This document shows, piece by piece, positions 25,003-33,824 of a stretch of DNA of 64,000 bases. The notes beneath the pieces were generated by a model, which was given only the letters and a program-made list of their open reading frames with translations, did not search any database and was not told the DNA's origin. The translations under genes were made by a program, and so were the position numbers. Source of the DNA: Bacillota bacterium (GTDB taxonomy: Bacteria; Bacillota; Clostridia; Peptostreptococcales; Anaerovoracaceae); assembly GCA_023415235.1 (NCBI GenBank), contig JAEZLP010000037.1, positions 45,643 to 109,642 of the forward strand. Reading direction: 5' to 3'. Position 1 is the first letter of the stretch; the number at the start of each line of letters is the position of its first letter.

Positions 25003-25788
25003 TCATTTTTTCTTCAGCCGCACCTCCATTTGCGGGTAAGGGATCGTGATATCTGATTCGTCGAAGGCCAGCTTCACCTGTTCCTCCAGATAATACTTGA
25101 CCTCCGAGTAATCCTGCGTACCGCACCAGACTTTCAGATCGATATCGACACTCCAGTCTCCATGTCCCGAAACGCCGATGAGCGGCGCTGGTTCAGTAAA
25201 TATGGCGGGGTTGGATTCCACAACAGCTAGTAATACATCCTTCACCTTCCCGATATCATCCTGATAGCTGACGGAAAATTTGCAGTCGACCCGTCTGCTC
25301 TCGGATTTCGTATAATTGACGACCGTGGAATTTGCCAGCTTCCCGTTGGGAACGGTAATCACCCTGTTGTCAAAGGTGATCAGCGTGGTGTAGAGCAGGT
25401 CGATTTTATCAACCTGTCCTGCGGTTTGATAGTCTTCTATATAGTCTCCTTTTTTAAACGGCTTTGTCAGGATGATCAGAATTCCTCCCGCAAAATTTCC
25501 AAGGCTATCCTTCAGCGCAAGGGCAACCGCGACGCCAGCCGCACCCAGGGCCGTGAGAAATGCGGTGATGGGAATGCCCGCATAGCTCAAAGCGGTAAAA
25601 GCAACCAGGATCCATAACACGATCCGGATGCAGTTTACGATGAATGTATGGAGCACTTCATCCAGCTTGCTTCTGTTCAGCGCCTTTCGGGTGATGCTGC
25701 AAAGAATTCTGATGACAATATAACCCACCAGAACGATTCCCAGTGCGATTCCAATATTCACCAAGGTTTCAACGGTTTTATCCGACAT
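25003..25788 (-). CDS. Small-conductance mechanosensitive channel, MscS family
   Basis: 261 residues, the E. coli MscS size. Helices near the N-terminus are followed by the pore helix TALGAAGVAVALALKDSLGNFAGGILI, whose glycine/alanine pattern is diagnostic (quoted in part: LGAAGVAVALALKDSLG). The beta domain has FKKGDYIEDYQTAGQVDKI and TVPNGKLANSTVVNYT. The channel opens when membrane tension rises during osmotic downshift. I chose the ATG at 25788, six bases after AAGGAGG; the upstream start at 25821 lacks a site. Followed by the small membrane gene at 24712. Confidence 0.9.
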   Translation of the reverse strand: MSDKTVETLVNIGIALGIVLVGYIVIRILCSITRKALNRSKLDEVLHTFIVNCIRIVLWILVAFTALSYAGIPITAFLTALGAAGVAVALALKDSLGNFAGGILIILTKPFKKGDYIEDYQTAGQVDKIDLLYTTLITFDNRVITVPNGKLANSTVVNYTKSESRRVDCKFSVSYQDDIGKVKDVLLAVVESNPAIFTEPAPLIGVSGHGDWSVDIDLKVWCGTQDYSEVKYYLEEQVKLAFDESDITIPYPQMEVRLKKK

Positions 25789-25854
25789 TGCAAGCCTCCT
25801 TGTTGGATTCATTGTTCTCATTATACAATAAGAGCATATGCTTCGCCAAATAAA

Positions 25855-25919
25855 TTTCAGATCCGCTTATTTGTTTTACAAAAAAATTTCAGACCAGCGT
25901 ATTTGTTTTATCAAATAAA
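25855..25919. repeat. Two tandem imperfect copies of a 32-33 bp unit upstream of mscS
   Basis: Copies at 25855-25886 and 25887-25919 both read TTTCAGA.C.GC.TATTTGTTTTA followed by A-rich sequence. They lie in the divergent region between mscS and the helicase gene. A degenerate partial copy may precede them (from 25838). Confidence 0.6.
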
Positions 25920-25929
25920 AACCTGATAC

Positions 25930-25958
25930 TTATCAGTTTCGCTAAAATATGTTATATT
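25930..25958 (+). promoter_or_regulatory. Promoter of the DEAD-box helicase gene
   Basis: TTATCA (25930-25935), 17-base spacer, TATATT (25953-25958); the ATG is 65 bases downstream. Confidence 0.5.
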
Positions 25959-26022
25959 AAAAACAGAATAGATGAAACATGATAATTAGTTGATACAAAA
26001 TAAATCATAAGGAATAAAACAA

Positions 26023-27300
26023 ATGAAGAAAAGCTTTCAGGATTTAGGCATATCACCCCCGATTCTACAGGCCATTGATGAAATGGGCTTTCAAACACCG
26101 ACCGAGGTGCAGAGCAGGGTTATACCGCATATTCTTAACCAGAAGGATATGATCGTAATATCGAAAACGGGAAGCGGAAAAACGGCCGTCTTTGGCATTC
26201 CCCTTCTGCAGATGACGGATACTGACGCATTGGAGCCCCAAGGGCTCATTCTCACTCCGACCAGGGAACTGGCTGTTCAGATTGACAACGACCTGAAACA
26301 GATGTCGGCTTATCTGCCCCATAAAACGGTCGCCGTCTATGGGCAGCACAGCATGCACGCGGAAATACAGGCTCTCAAAAAAGGAGCCTCTATCGTCATT
26401 GGAACGCCAGGCCGTGTCTATGACCATATCCGTCACGGCAATCTTAAAGTGAAAAAAATCCGCTTCCTCGTATTGGATGAAGCGGACAGAATGCTGGACA
26501 TGGGCTTTATCGACCAAGTATTCAAAATCATTAAAACGATTCCCAAAAGCAGAACCACACTTCTCCTTTCCGCAACCATACCCACCGAAATACAGCACAT
26601 CTGCCGGGGATATATGAAGCATCCGCAAACCGTCGAGATCGAATCCCCGACACGAACTGTCGACACCATCAGACAGACCTACTGCCGTGTGAACAAGAAT
26701 GAAAAGCGCACCCAGCTTCATCGCATACTGATGACAGAGCGGCCGGACAGCTGTCTGATCTTCTGCAATACCCGCTATGCTGTCGATCAGGTCCAGAGCT
26801 TTCTCGTCTCCAAGGGTTATGCTTCCCAGGCAATTCATGGAGAAATCCCACAGAAAAAACGGCTTACGATCATGCAGCAGTTCAAGCAGGGCGGCTTTCC
26901 TATTCTGGTGGCAACCGATGTGGCTGCGCGGGGAATTCATATTGATGATTTATCCCTCGTGATCAACTATGACGTGCCTCTGGAAAAGGACAACTACATT
27001 CATCGCATCGGGCGTACAGGAAGGGCGGGCAAAGGCGGTCGCGCCATTACCCTGGTCACAGGGGACGATATCATCAGTCTGTATGAAATTGAAGAACATA
27101 CCGGATCGATGATCGAAGAAGCCGAATTGCCGTCCGATGTGGAGATCACCGCGTGCAAAGCTGCCGCGGAATCGTGGATCGCTGAAAAATACAAAAGCAG
27201 CAGTTTGGCTGCCGCTTCGGTTCAAAAGGAATCGGATAAAAATAAGAGGTCAGACCGGTCCGGCAGACCTCGAAGAAGGCGCCGACCCCGAAAGGGTTGA
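26023..27300 (+). CDS. DEAD-box RNA helicase
   Basis: ATP-dependent RNA helicase of 425 residues with the full motif set: Q motif FQTPTEVQ, motif I SKTGSGKTA, Ia PTRELAVQ, GTPGRVYDH, II VLDEADRM, III LLSATIP, and in the second RecA domain VATDVAARGIHIDD and HRIGRTGRAG. A basic C-terminal tail (RSGRPRRRRRPRKG) would bind RNA. Similar to the short RhlE/CshA-like helicases of Clostridia involved in ribosome assembly, mRNA decay or cold adaptation. It lacks a DbpA-type RNA-binding domain. It converges on typA with no base between the two stop codons. Confidence 0.92.
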   Translation: MKKSFQDLGISPPILQAIDEMGFQTPTEVQSRVIPHILNQKDMIVISKTGSGKTAVFGIPLLQMTDTDALEPQGLILTPTRELAVQIDNDLKQMSAYLPHKTVAVYGQHSMHAEIQALKKGASIVIGTPGRVYDHIRHGNLKVKKIRFLVLDEADRMLDMGFIDQVFKIIKTIPKSRTTLLLSATIPTEIQHICRGYMKHPQTVEIESPTRTVDTIRQTYCRVNKNEKRTQLHRILMTERPDSCLIFCNTRYAVDQVQSFLVSKGYASQAIHGEIPQKKRLTIMQQFKQGGFPILVATDVAARGIHIDDLSLVINYDVPLEKDNYIHRIGRTGRAGKGGRAITLVTGDDIISLYEIEEHTGSMIEEAELPSDVEITACKAAAESWIAEKYKSSSLAAASVQKESDKNKRSDRSGRPRRRRRPRKG

Positions 27301-29112
27301 TTATTTTCCGCTTCTTCTTCGCTCCAGTTCCTTCAGATATTTTTTTCTGAGCCTAATATCGTTTGGTACGATTTCCACCAGCTCGTCGTCATTGATGAAT
27401 TCCAGCGCCTCCTCCAAGGTGAATATTCTTGCCGGAGACAGCTTGATGGCTTCATCGCTGCCTGCAGCTCTCATATTTGTTGTCTTTTTGGCCTTGCAGG
27501 CATTGACGACCATGTCTTCGCTCCTGCTGTTCATTCCGACAATCATTCCCTCATAGACCCGGGTTCCCGGTTCAATAAACAACGTGGCTCGTTCGCTGAT
27601 ATTATACAATGCATAGGGCGTTGCAACGCCTTCCTCCTGAGCAATGACGGCGCCGTTTGTCCTTTGAGGAATATCTCCCTTATGGGGTTCAAAGCACTCG
27701 AATCTGCGGACAAAGGTTCCTTCTCCGCGGGTATCGTTAATGAATTCGGTCCTGTAGCCGAGAAGCCCTCTGGTAGGCACCAGATATTCCAGCCTCGTAT
27801 ATCCGTCCTTTCCCGACATGCTGGTCATGATGCCCTTTCGGATATTTAGCTTGGAGATGACCGATCCTGAGTATTCATCCGGAACCGAGATGATGACTTT
27901 TTCGATGGGTTCCAGCAGCCTTCCCTTCTCATCCCGATGCATGATGACTTCCGGTTTGGAAACTGCAACCTCGTAACCTTCCCGTCGCATGTTTTCCAGA
28001 AGAATGGACAGGTGAAGCTCGCCCCTGCCCGAAACCTTGAATCCATCCGTCGTCTCAAGGGGTTCCACCAGCAGCCCTACATTGACCTCAAGCTCCTTTT
28101 CCAACCGTTCCTTAAGGTGCCTGGAGGTGACATATTTCCCGACCTTGCCGGCAAAGGGCGATTTATTGACCATGAAATTCATAGACAGTGTGGGCTCTTC
28201 AATATGGATCATTTCCATCGGAATCGGATTTCCGCTGTCACAAACAGTCTCACCGATTGAGATATCCGATATCCCGGAAAGCACTACGATATCTCCGCTC
28301 TCCGCTTCCTCGACTGCGGTTCGCTTCAAACCCTTATATACAAAAACCTGGTTTATTTTTCTCTGTACTACGCTTCCGTCAGCCTTGCACACCGACACAG
28401 CCTGTCCCGGTTTTACCGTTCCCTTATAGATTCTTCCGATACCCAGCCTCCCGATATAATCGTCATAGGCCAGCGTGGAAACCTGCATCTGCAAAGGCTC
28501 TGCATTATAGTCCGGATAAGGATCCACATGATTGATGATCGTATCGAAAAGCGGCGTGATATCGTCGCTTTCTTCGTCCAGTTCCGTTTTGGCAATCCCA
28601 TGCTTGGCTATTCCGTAGAGGATCGGAAAATCAAGCTGTTCGTTGCTTGCATCCAACTCCATGAAGAGCTCATATACCATGTCTACGACCTCGGCGGCTC
28701 GTTGGTCCTTCTTGTCGATTTTATTGATGAGGAGAATGGGATTCAAACCCATCTCAAGAGATTTCTGCAGTACGAAGCGGGTTTGGGGCATAGGCCCTTC
28801 ACTGGAATCCACCAGAAGGATAACCGTATCCACCGTCCTGATAATTCTTTCCACTTCCGAGGAAAAGTCCGCATGTCCCGGTGTGTCGACAATATTTATC
28901 TTGACACCATTGTGCATCACGGAACAGTTTTTGGAATAAATCGTAATGCCTCGTTCCCGTTCGATATCGTTGCTGTCCATTACGCAGTCCACGACCTCTT
29001 CATTTTCACGAAATACGCCGCTCTGAGATAAAAATGCATCCACCAGAGTGGATTTGCCCGCGTCTACATGGGCGATTACTGCGATATTGATAATTTTTAG
29101 TTTCTCATTCAT
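27301..29112 (-). CDS. typA: Translational GTPase TypA/BipA
   Basis: Ribosome-binding GTPase of 603 residues. G1 AHVDAGKSTLVDAFL, switch I ERERGITIYSKN, G3 DTPGHADF, G4 NKIDKKDQR; then the EF-G-like domains II, III and V (YEVAVSKPEVIM) and the BipA C-terminal domain (IVGMNSRSEDMVVNACK). Acts in 50S assembly and stress adaptation. I chose the ATG at 29112 (MNEKLKIINIAVIAHVD), with AGGA seven bases upstream; an ATG at 29139 adds nine residues. Ends back-to-back with the helicase gene. Confidence 0.95.
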   Translation of the reverse strand: MNEKLKIINIAVIAHVDAGKSTLVDAFLSQSGVFRENEEVVDCVMDSNDIERERGITIYSKNCSVMHNGVKINIVDTPGHADFSSEVERIIRTVDTVILLVDSSEGPMPQTRFVLQKSLEMGLNPILLINKIDKKDQRAAEVVDMVYELFMELDASNEQLDFPILYGIAKHGIAKTELDEESDDITPLFDTIINHVDPYPDYNAEPLQMQVSTLAYDDYIGRLGIGRIYKGTVKPGQAVSVCKADGSVVQRKINQVFVYKGLKRTAVEEAESGDIVVLSGISDISIGETVCDSGNPIPMEMIHIEEPTLSMNFMVNKSPFAGKVGKYVTSRHLKERLEKELEVNVGLLVEPLETTDGFKVSGRGELHLSILLENMRREGYEVAVSKPEVIMHRDEKGRLLEPIEKVIISVPDEYSGSVISKLNIRKGIMTSMSGKDGYTRLEYLVPTRGLLGYRTEFINDTRGEGTFVRRFECFEPHKGDIPQRTNGAVIAQEEGVATPYALYNISERATLFIEPGTRVYEGMIVGMNSRSEDMVVNACKAKKTTNMRAAGSDEAIKLSPARIFTLEEALEFINDDELVEIVPNDIRLRKKYLKELERRRSGK

Positions 29113-29273
29113 TGATTTTCCTGCTTTCTGTATTTTCAACCTTACTATTATACCAGAAAACCTAGATTATGCATACCAGATCTTCAACTCATAGAAAAAA
29201 CTGCAATTCACGCCATAAAATTTTTTGCATAAACTGATTCTAGAGAATCTCTTTAAGGAGGATACAGCATGAA

Positions 29274-29921
29274 ATGCCTACCGTTTATCTAAGCCCTTCC
29301 ACACAAGAATTCAATGAATTCGCAACCGGAGGCAACGAAGAGTATTATATGAACCTGATTGCGGACGCCATGGTTCCTTACTTAAGAGCCAGCGGCATCG
29401 AATTTGTGAGAAATAATCCGGGAGATTCCATATCGCGGATTATTGAGCGTTCCAACGAAAATCCATATGACCTGCATCTGGCAATCCAGTCGCGAAGCAC
29501 ACCGGACGGAACGCCGAAGGTATTGCGCGGAATTGATGTGTATCATTATGCGATCAGCCCTGTAAAAGGAGAAATCGCCGCCTATCTTATTGCAGAAAAC
29601 CTGAAGAACATATACCCGCTTCCCGAGCTTGTCCGAACCGTACCCGATTTTACCATGCTGGAACTAAGCGAGACCAACGCCCCGGCAGTATTGGTGGAGC
29701 TCGGCTATTACGATAATATGGAGGATGCCCGTTGGATCGTTGAAAATATCGAGGAGATCGGCAGAAACCTTGCCCAGTCGGTAGCCGATTTTCTCCAGGT
29801 CCCGTTTATCGATCCCGGCAGAAGTAGGTTCCAAATCCAGCGCCCGGAGCCCGATCCTCACTCGCAAGACACGATGAGTTCATCCAACATATCGCCGCGG
29901 GATCTGTTCCAGCGAGCTTAA
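29274..29921 (+). CDS. Amidase_3-like protein, probably catalytically dead (copy 1)
   Basis: 215 residues, with the N-acetylmuramoyl-L-alanine amidase (Amidase_3) fold: VYLSPSTQEFNEF, GGNEEYYMNLIADAM (probable Zn glutamate), YDLHLAIQSRS, and PAVLVELGYYDN with the catalytic-type glutamate E142. The expected zinc histidines are missing: the N-terminal strand has no histidine, and the usual AIHSN position is Q72. So hydrolysis is unlikely although E142 remains. No signal peptide, suggesting a cytoplasmic or mother-cell/coat role. The C-terminal 40 residues are polar and unrelated to copy 2. The start ATG at 29274 is 12 bases from AAGGAGG; a better spaced ATG at 29269 opens a seven-codon out-of-frame ORF. 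Followed 14 bases later by copy 2. Confidence 0.75.
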   Translation: MPTVYLSPSTQEFNEFATGGNEEYYMNLIADAMVPYLRASGIEFVRNNPGDSISRIIERSNENPYDLHLAIQSRSTPDGTPKVLRGIDVYHYAISPVKGEIAAYLIAENLKNIYPLPELVRTVPDFTMLELSETNAPAVLVELGYYDNMEDARWIVENIEEIGRNLAQSVADFLQVPFIDPGRSRFQIQRPEPDPHSQDTMSSSNISPRDLFQRA

Positions 29922-29935
29922 CAGGAGGTGGTACT

Positions 29936-30484
29936 GTGCCCGCCATATATATCAGTCCTTCCGTCCGGGAATTCAATCCCTATATCATCGGCGGCAGCGA
30001 AGAATTCTATATGAATCGGATTGCCGATGCTATGGTTCCTTACCTTAGAGCAAGCGGAATCGGGTTTTCCAGAAACAATCCGGGAATTTCACTATCCCAG
30101 ATCATGACCCAGGCCAATTCGCGGCGTTACGATCTGCACATGGCGCTCCATTCCGGTTCCTCTCCGGAAAACATGCAGGGAGTACTCCAGGGTCCCGATG
30201 TCTATTACTATACGACAAGTGACAAGGGTAAAAGAGCTGCGGATATTTTTGCCGAAAATCTAAAAACCATTTATCCCAACCCAAGTCTCGTCATGGCTAT
30301 CCCTACTACGATACTGGCAGAGCTGAGAAAAACAAAGGCACCTGCCGTTTTGGTTCAAATCGCCTATCATGACAATCATGAAGACGCTACCTGGATCAGG
30401 GACAAAATCGATGCCATCGGGAAAAATCTTTCTCTTTCCGTCGCTCAATACTTGGGCGTTCCTTTTTCCGAGCCCCGATGGTAA
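29936..30484 (+). CDS. Amidase_3-like protein, probably catalytically dead (copy 2)
   Basis: 182 residues, paralogue of the gene just upstream; the first 50 residues are largely the same (EEFYMNRIADAMVPYLRASG). Here the zinc-type histidine is kept (DLHMALHSGS, H72), but the catalytic glutamate is replaced by glutamine (PAVLVQIAYHDN, Q141), and the N-terminal strand again lacks histidine. So the two copies have lost different parts of the active site. GTG start seven bases after AGGAGG. Probably arose by tandem duplication and is translated with copy 1. Could be structural, glycan-binding or regulatory. A hairpin follows at 30518-30549. Confidence 0.75.
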   Translation: MPAIYISPSVREFNPYIIGGSEEFYMNRIADAMVPYLRASGIGFSRNNPGISLSQIMTQANSRRYDLHMALHSGSSPENMQGVLQGPDVYYYTTSDKGKRAADIFAENLKTIYPNPSLVMAIPTTILAELRKTKAPAVLVQIAYHDNHEDATWIRDKIDAIGKNLSLSVAQYLGVPFSEPRW

Positions 30485-30517
30485 CCCATGCGGCCGAAGA
30501 ATATCAGAGAAAAATGA

Positions 30518-30549
30518 GACAGGAGAATACGGTAAGGTATTCTCCTGTC
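30518..30549 (+). terminator. Hairpin after the amidase-like pair (no T run)
   Basis: GACAGGAGAATAC (30518-30530) and GTATTCTCCTGTC (30537-30549) form a perfect 13-bp stem with a six-base loop. The sequence after it is not T-rich, so it may protect the 3' end and not terminate on its own. Confidence 0.5.
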
Positions 30550-30634
30550 CATTGAAATCGTGTGTAAAACATGGTTTATCCCCTTTCCTTATGGTATACT
30601 AATATCAAATCAGAACGGATAAGAGGAAATCTAA

Positions 30635-31777
30635 ATGAATAATATATTGGAGTTATTGGAACATACATTGAATCATGAAATTCTGGTCAAGCTCAGCTTC
30701 GGCGATCTTCGGAGAAAATCCAGCCCGTATAAAAAAGTGGTGCTGCGTCCGGTGTTGCTGCAGGGAAAGCTTAATTACCAGGCAGAGTACCATTTCCCAA
30801 CCAAGGTGACCCATACAAATATGGGAAAAGAGGAGTGCCTTAAACTGTGCTGTGAATTGATTACGGATGTTTTCAAACAAATGAATCTGTTCAGCGAGGA
30901 AGGCGATTACCAGGTGCTCGCATCCAATCCGGACAAGCCTAAGATCATCAGGAAGCCGGCATCGAAGGTCGTCTCATCTTTAAAGCACAATCAGGAAAAG
31001 CAGTATCTTATTCCGGATCTCACTCCCTGCGATTTTCTGATTCGCCTGGGAGTCATGGACCAAAGCGGCCGTGTGCTCCAGAAGCATTATGCGAAGTTCC
31101 GGCAGATCAACCGGTTCCTGGAAATCGTATCCGATGTTCTCTCATTTCTGCCAAACAAGCAGGAACCGCTTCGAATCGTAGATTTTGGCTGCGGCAAGGC
31201 TTATCTGACCTTCGCCCTGTACTATTATTTGAAGCTGAAACTGAATAAAAATATTGAAATCATTGGTCTCGATCTAAAAGAAGATGTGATTGATTTCTGC
31301 AGCCGGGTAGCCGAGGATCTGAATTACAGCGGACTCCGGTTCCTGAGGGGAGATATCGCGGAATATGAGGAGCAGGGGGAAGCGGATATGGTGGTTACCC
31401 TCCATGCCTGCGATACCGCCACGGACTTTGCACTGATCAAGGCCGTGGGCTGGGGCGCATCGGTAATTCTTTCCGTGCCCTGCTGCCAGCATGAACTCTT
31501 TAATCAGATCTCAAATGAATTCCATCACCCGATTCTGAAGCATGGAATCCTCAAGGAGCGGTTCTGTTCCATCCTTACCGACGGACTCAGAGGGCTCAAG
31601 CTGGAAGAACAGGGTTACGAGGTTTCCATGATTGAATTTACAAGCCTGGAGCATACCTCGAAGAACATCATGCTTCGGGCTGTAAAAGCCGGCAAAAAAA
31701 ATACAGCCGCAGGAGAGGAATACCTGCGACTGAAGGAATACTGGAATGTGAGTCCGGCCATTGGCCGGCTGGTATGA
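30635..31777 (+). CDS. Class I SAM-dependent methyltransferase (Methyltransf_32-like)
   Basis: 380 residues. The SAM-binding motif I is IVDFGCGKAYLTFAL (near residue 187), the acidic strand is IEIIGLDLKED, and MVVTLHACDTATDFALIKA and VPCCQHELF follow; the HACDTATD and PCCQHE pair is typical of the PF13679 family. The N-terminal 150 residues are a separate domain (FGDLRRKSSPYKKVVLRPVL). Members are thought to modify RNA, but the substrate is not known. A TATACT -10-like box lies at about 30594. Converges on the DUF2207 gene. Confidence 0.8.
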   Translation: MNNILELLEHTLNHEILVKLSFGDLRRKSSPYKKVVLRPVLLQGKLNYQAEYHFPTKVTHTNMGKEECLKLCCELITDVFKQMNLFSEEGDYQVLASNPDKPKIIRKPASKVVSSLKHNQEKQYLIPDLTPCDFLIRLGVMDQSGRVLQKHYAKFRQINRFLEIVSDVLSFLPNKQEPLRIVDFGCGKAYLTFALYYYLKLKLNKNIEIIGLDLKEDVIDFCSRVAEDLNYSGLRFLRGDIAEYEEQGEADMVVTLHACDTATDFALIKAVGWGASVILSVPCCQHELFNQISNEFHHPILKHGILKERFCSILTDGLRGLKLEEQGYEVSMIEFTSLEHTSKNIMLRAVKAGKKNTAAGEEYLRLKEYWNVSPAIGRLV

Positions 31778-31781
31778 ACAA

Positions 31782-31825
31782 AAAACCCAATCGATACTCC
31801 AATTTCTGAGTGACGATTGGGTTTT
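31782..31825. terminator. Bidirectional terminator between methyltransferase and DUF2207 genes
   Basis: AAAACCCAATCG (31782-31793) pairs with CGATTGGGTTTT (31814-31825); T runs on both strands. Confidence 0.8.
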
Positions 31826-31831
31826 ATTTTG

Positions 31832-33739
31832 TCACCAGGAGCCGCCGCCTCCGCCGCCCATTCCGCCTCCCGAGAAGCCTCCTCCTCCGGAAAAGCCTCC
31901 GCCTCCGCCTCCTCCGGAAGGAGCCGGCGGAATCGAAATATTGTGCTGTATCGCATTGGTGTAATGGTGGAAGGAATTCATGAAGATCCAGGTATTGAAC
32001 ATACTGCTATTGCTGGCGCTGTGATACCATTCCGGCGGTTCCACCGAAATCGCTTCAAATTTCTTTGCCCACTTGTCCGTCAATCCGAACACATACGCAT
32101 AGGGAAGCACGTTGTAGAAGTAATGAGGCGTCTCCTCGACCAACCGTTTGATGCGGTCCAATTCCGCAGTTCGGATAAATTCCTTGAAGCCGAGTATTTT
32201 TCCCAGCAATTGACTGCTTTTTTTAGTCCTCTGCTTCATTCTCATCGTAAAGACCAGCGAAATGACCGAAGCAAGATCAACCGCAAGACCGGTAACCGGA
32301 TTCCCCAGCGCCATATAGCTGAACAACAGTGTGCCCAGCCCTGCCACGACTAGAGCAATGAAGCCCAGCAATCGCATTCCTGTGATCCCCGCCTTGGAAA
32401 GGCTGTCCTTCCTGTCATAGGCCGCTATGAAAACACCGAAGCCGATTATCGCAAACAAGACAACGGGTACCATAAGGACGACCCACGCGTCATTGGAATG
32501 ATTGAGAAAGCCCCCGATTATCGCAAGGGAAAGCACTGGCAGCATCATCAGCAGGACTCCAAGGGCCCTTGCTCCGATGGAGCTCTGGGTAAATATCCGG
32601 TTTTCCCTGTTCATGGTAAATAGGGCTCTCAGCTGTCCTTTTGTGGCTTCGAAGGTTCCGTAGAAATCCTCCTTCAGATCCTCCAACGCAACCAGTTCCC
32701 GATTGTCGAACAAGCCCCGGAACATGGTATGCTCATAGGTATGCGCAGTTTCCGGCAGATCCTTCCTTTTTATCAGAGTGAACTCCTTCTCTCCGTCTTC
32801 CCGGATGGTCAGATAGCCTTCGTTTGCCCAGTATATGATCAGAGATACAATATCCCTGCTGTCCACCGCCCCGTCCAGGATATAGCCGATTTCAGCCGGG
32901 CTCACGCCTTCAGGGGGATAGAATTCCACGGTACGGACTATGCGGCGATCTCTTCCGAACCGGAACCAGAGCAGGATGCTCAACAGCGGGGCTGCTATAA
33001 TAACCAGCATCATGAGCCACAGCATCCAGGCCGTTGTCCGTTCCCCCGTAAAATATCCTTCCGGAAGAATGATATTCAGGGTGGCTCCTTCTCCGGCATT
33101 CAAAAGCCTGGAGGTATTCGCCGTGATGTCCGTACCGTCCGTCTTCCAGATTACGGCTTCCATATCAGCAAAACCATAGCCTCCCGCTATGAATTCGGCC
33201 ATAGCCGGATCGAATGCCTTCGGCATATGAACAGTCATGGTGGATGCTTCAATGGGCGTTGACCAACCCTGGGGCAGAATATTCCAGTACAGACTGTCAA
33301 AGTCTCCGTTTTCATCATCGTAAAGAGTGCACAGATAGCTGATTCGGTAAATCTGAGGACCTTCCACGTAAAAATCTCCGCTTCCGATCTTGATCACCAG
33401 GTACCCGTCTTCGTTGTATGTTTCATAGTCATACCCATCGACCATCACGTCGGATATTTTTATCCGATACTTCTGCAAAACCGTCTCTCCGCCAATCTGC
33501 CTCGTCGTAGTTCCCTTATACGGAATATACCGGTATATTCCGTGGCTGGCCTGCGTAAAATCCACATTAATCTCTTCATTTACCACAAAGGAATTATTCT
33601 CACGGACGTCCATCCTAACGTTGAATTCCTTTGTGACAAAGGGCGCGGCATCTGCAAAAGCGGTATTCAGCGCGAATACCATCATTACGCAAAAGAAGCC
33701 GACGAATAATTTTCCCCTTCTCATATCAAATTCACTCAC
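31832..33739 (-). CDS. DUF2207 membrane protein with glycine-rich tail
   Basis: 635 residues. Signal peptide (RRGKLFVGFFCVMMVFALNTAFA), then an extracellular DUF2207 domain (INVDFTQASHGIYRYIPYKG, YRISYLCTLYDDENGDFDSLYWN) to about residue 235, a membrane helix, a cytoplasmic domain, three further helices around residues 390-490, and a C-terminal tail of glycine and serine. This YciQ-like architecture commonly accompanies LemA, as here (lemA is 85 bases upstream). Role unknown; probably envelope-related. GTG start at 33739 after GAGGAAAGC; an ATG at 33724 is the alternative. The hairpin 33797-33819 between lemA and this gene may lower its expression. Confidence 0.82.
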   Translation of the reverse strand: MSEFDMRRGKLFVGFFCVMMVFALNTAFADAAPFVTKEFNVRMDVRENNSFVVNEEINVDFTQASHGIYRYIPYKGTTTRQIGGETVLQKYRIKISDVMVDGYDYETYNEDGYLVIKIGSGDFYVEGPQIYRISYLCTLYDDENGDFDSLYWNILPQGWSTPIEASTMTVHMPKAFDPAMAEFIAGGYGFADMEAVIWKTDGTDITANTSRLLNAGEGATLNIILPEGYFTGERTTAWMLWLMMLVIIAAPLLSILLWFRFGRDRRIVRTVEFYPPEGVSPAEIGYILDGAVDSRDIVSLIIYWANEGYLTIREDGEKEFTLIKRKDLPETAHTYEHTMFRGLFDNRELVALEDLKEDFYGTFEATKGQLRALFTMNRENRIFTQSSIGARALGVLLMMLPVLSLAIIGGFLNHSNDAWVVLMVPVVLFAIIGFGVFIAAYDRKDSLSKAGITGMRLLGFIALVVAGLGTLLFSYMALGNPVTGLAVDLASVISLVFTMRMKQRTKKSSQLLGKILGFKEFIRTAELDRIKRLVEETPHYFYNVLPYAYVFGLTDKWAKKFEAISVEPPEWYHSASNSSMFNTWIFMNSFHHYTNAIQHNISIPPAPSGGGGGGGFSGGGGFSGGGMGGGGGGSW

Positions 33740-33796
33740 GCTTTCCTCAATTTTTGCAGGAACAAAGGTTAAGTAGACCCATGCCCTTTTAAGAGA

Positions 33797-33819
33797 AGGA
33801 ACGGCAATGAGCCGTTCCT
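33797..33819 (-). terminator. Hairpin between lemA and the DUF2207 gene
   Basis: AGGAACGGC and GCCGTTCCT form a 9-bp stem with a five-base loop, followed on the minus strand by TTCTCTT. It could be a partial terminator that lets some transcripts into the DUF2207 gene. Confidence 0.45.
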
Positions 33820-33824
33820 GTTTC

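Noticed and set aside
26065..26940. 291-codon open frame on the minus strand
   Set aside because: Antisense to the DEAD-box helicase motifs.
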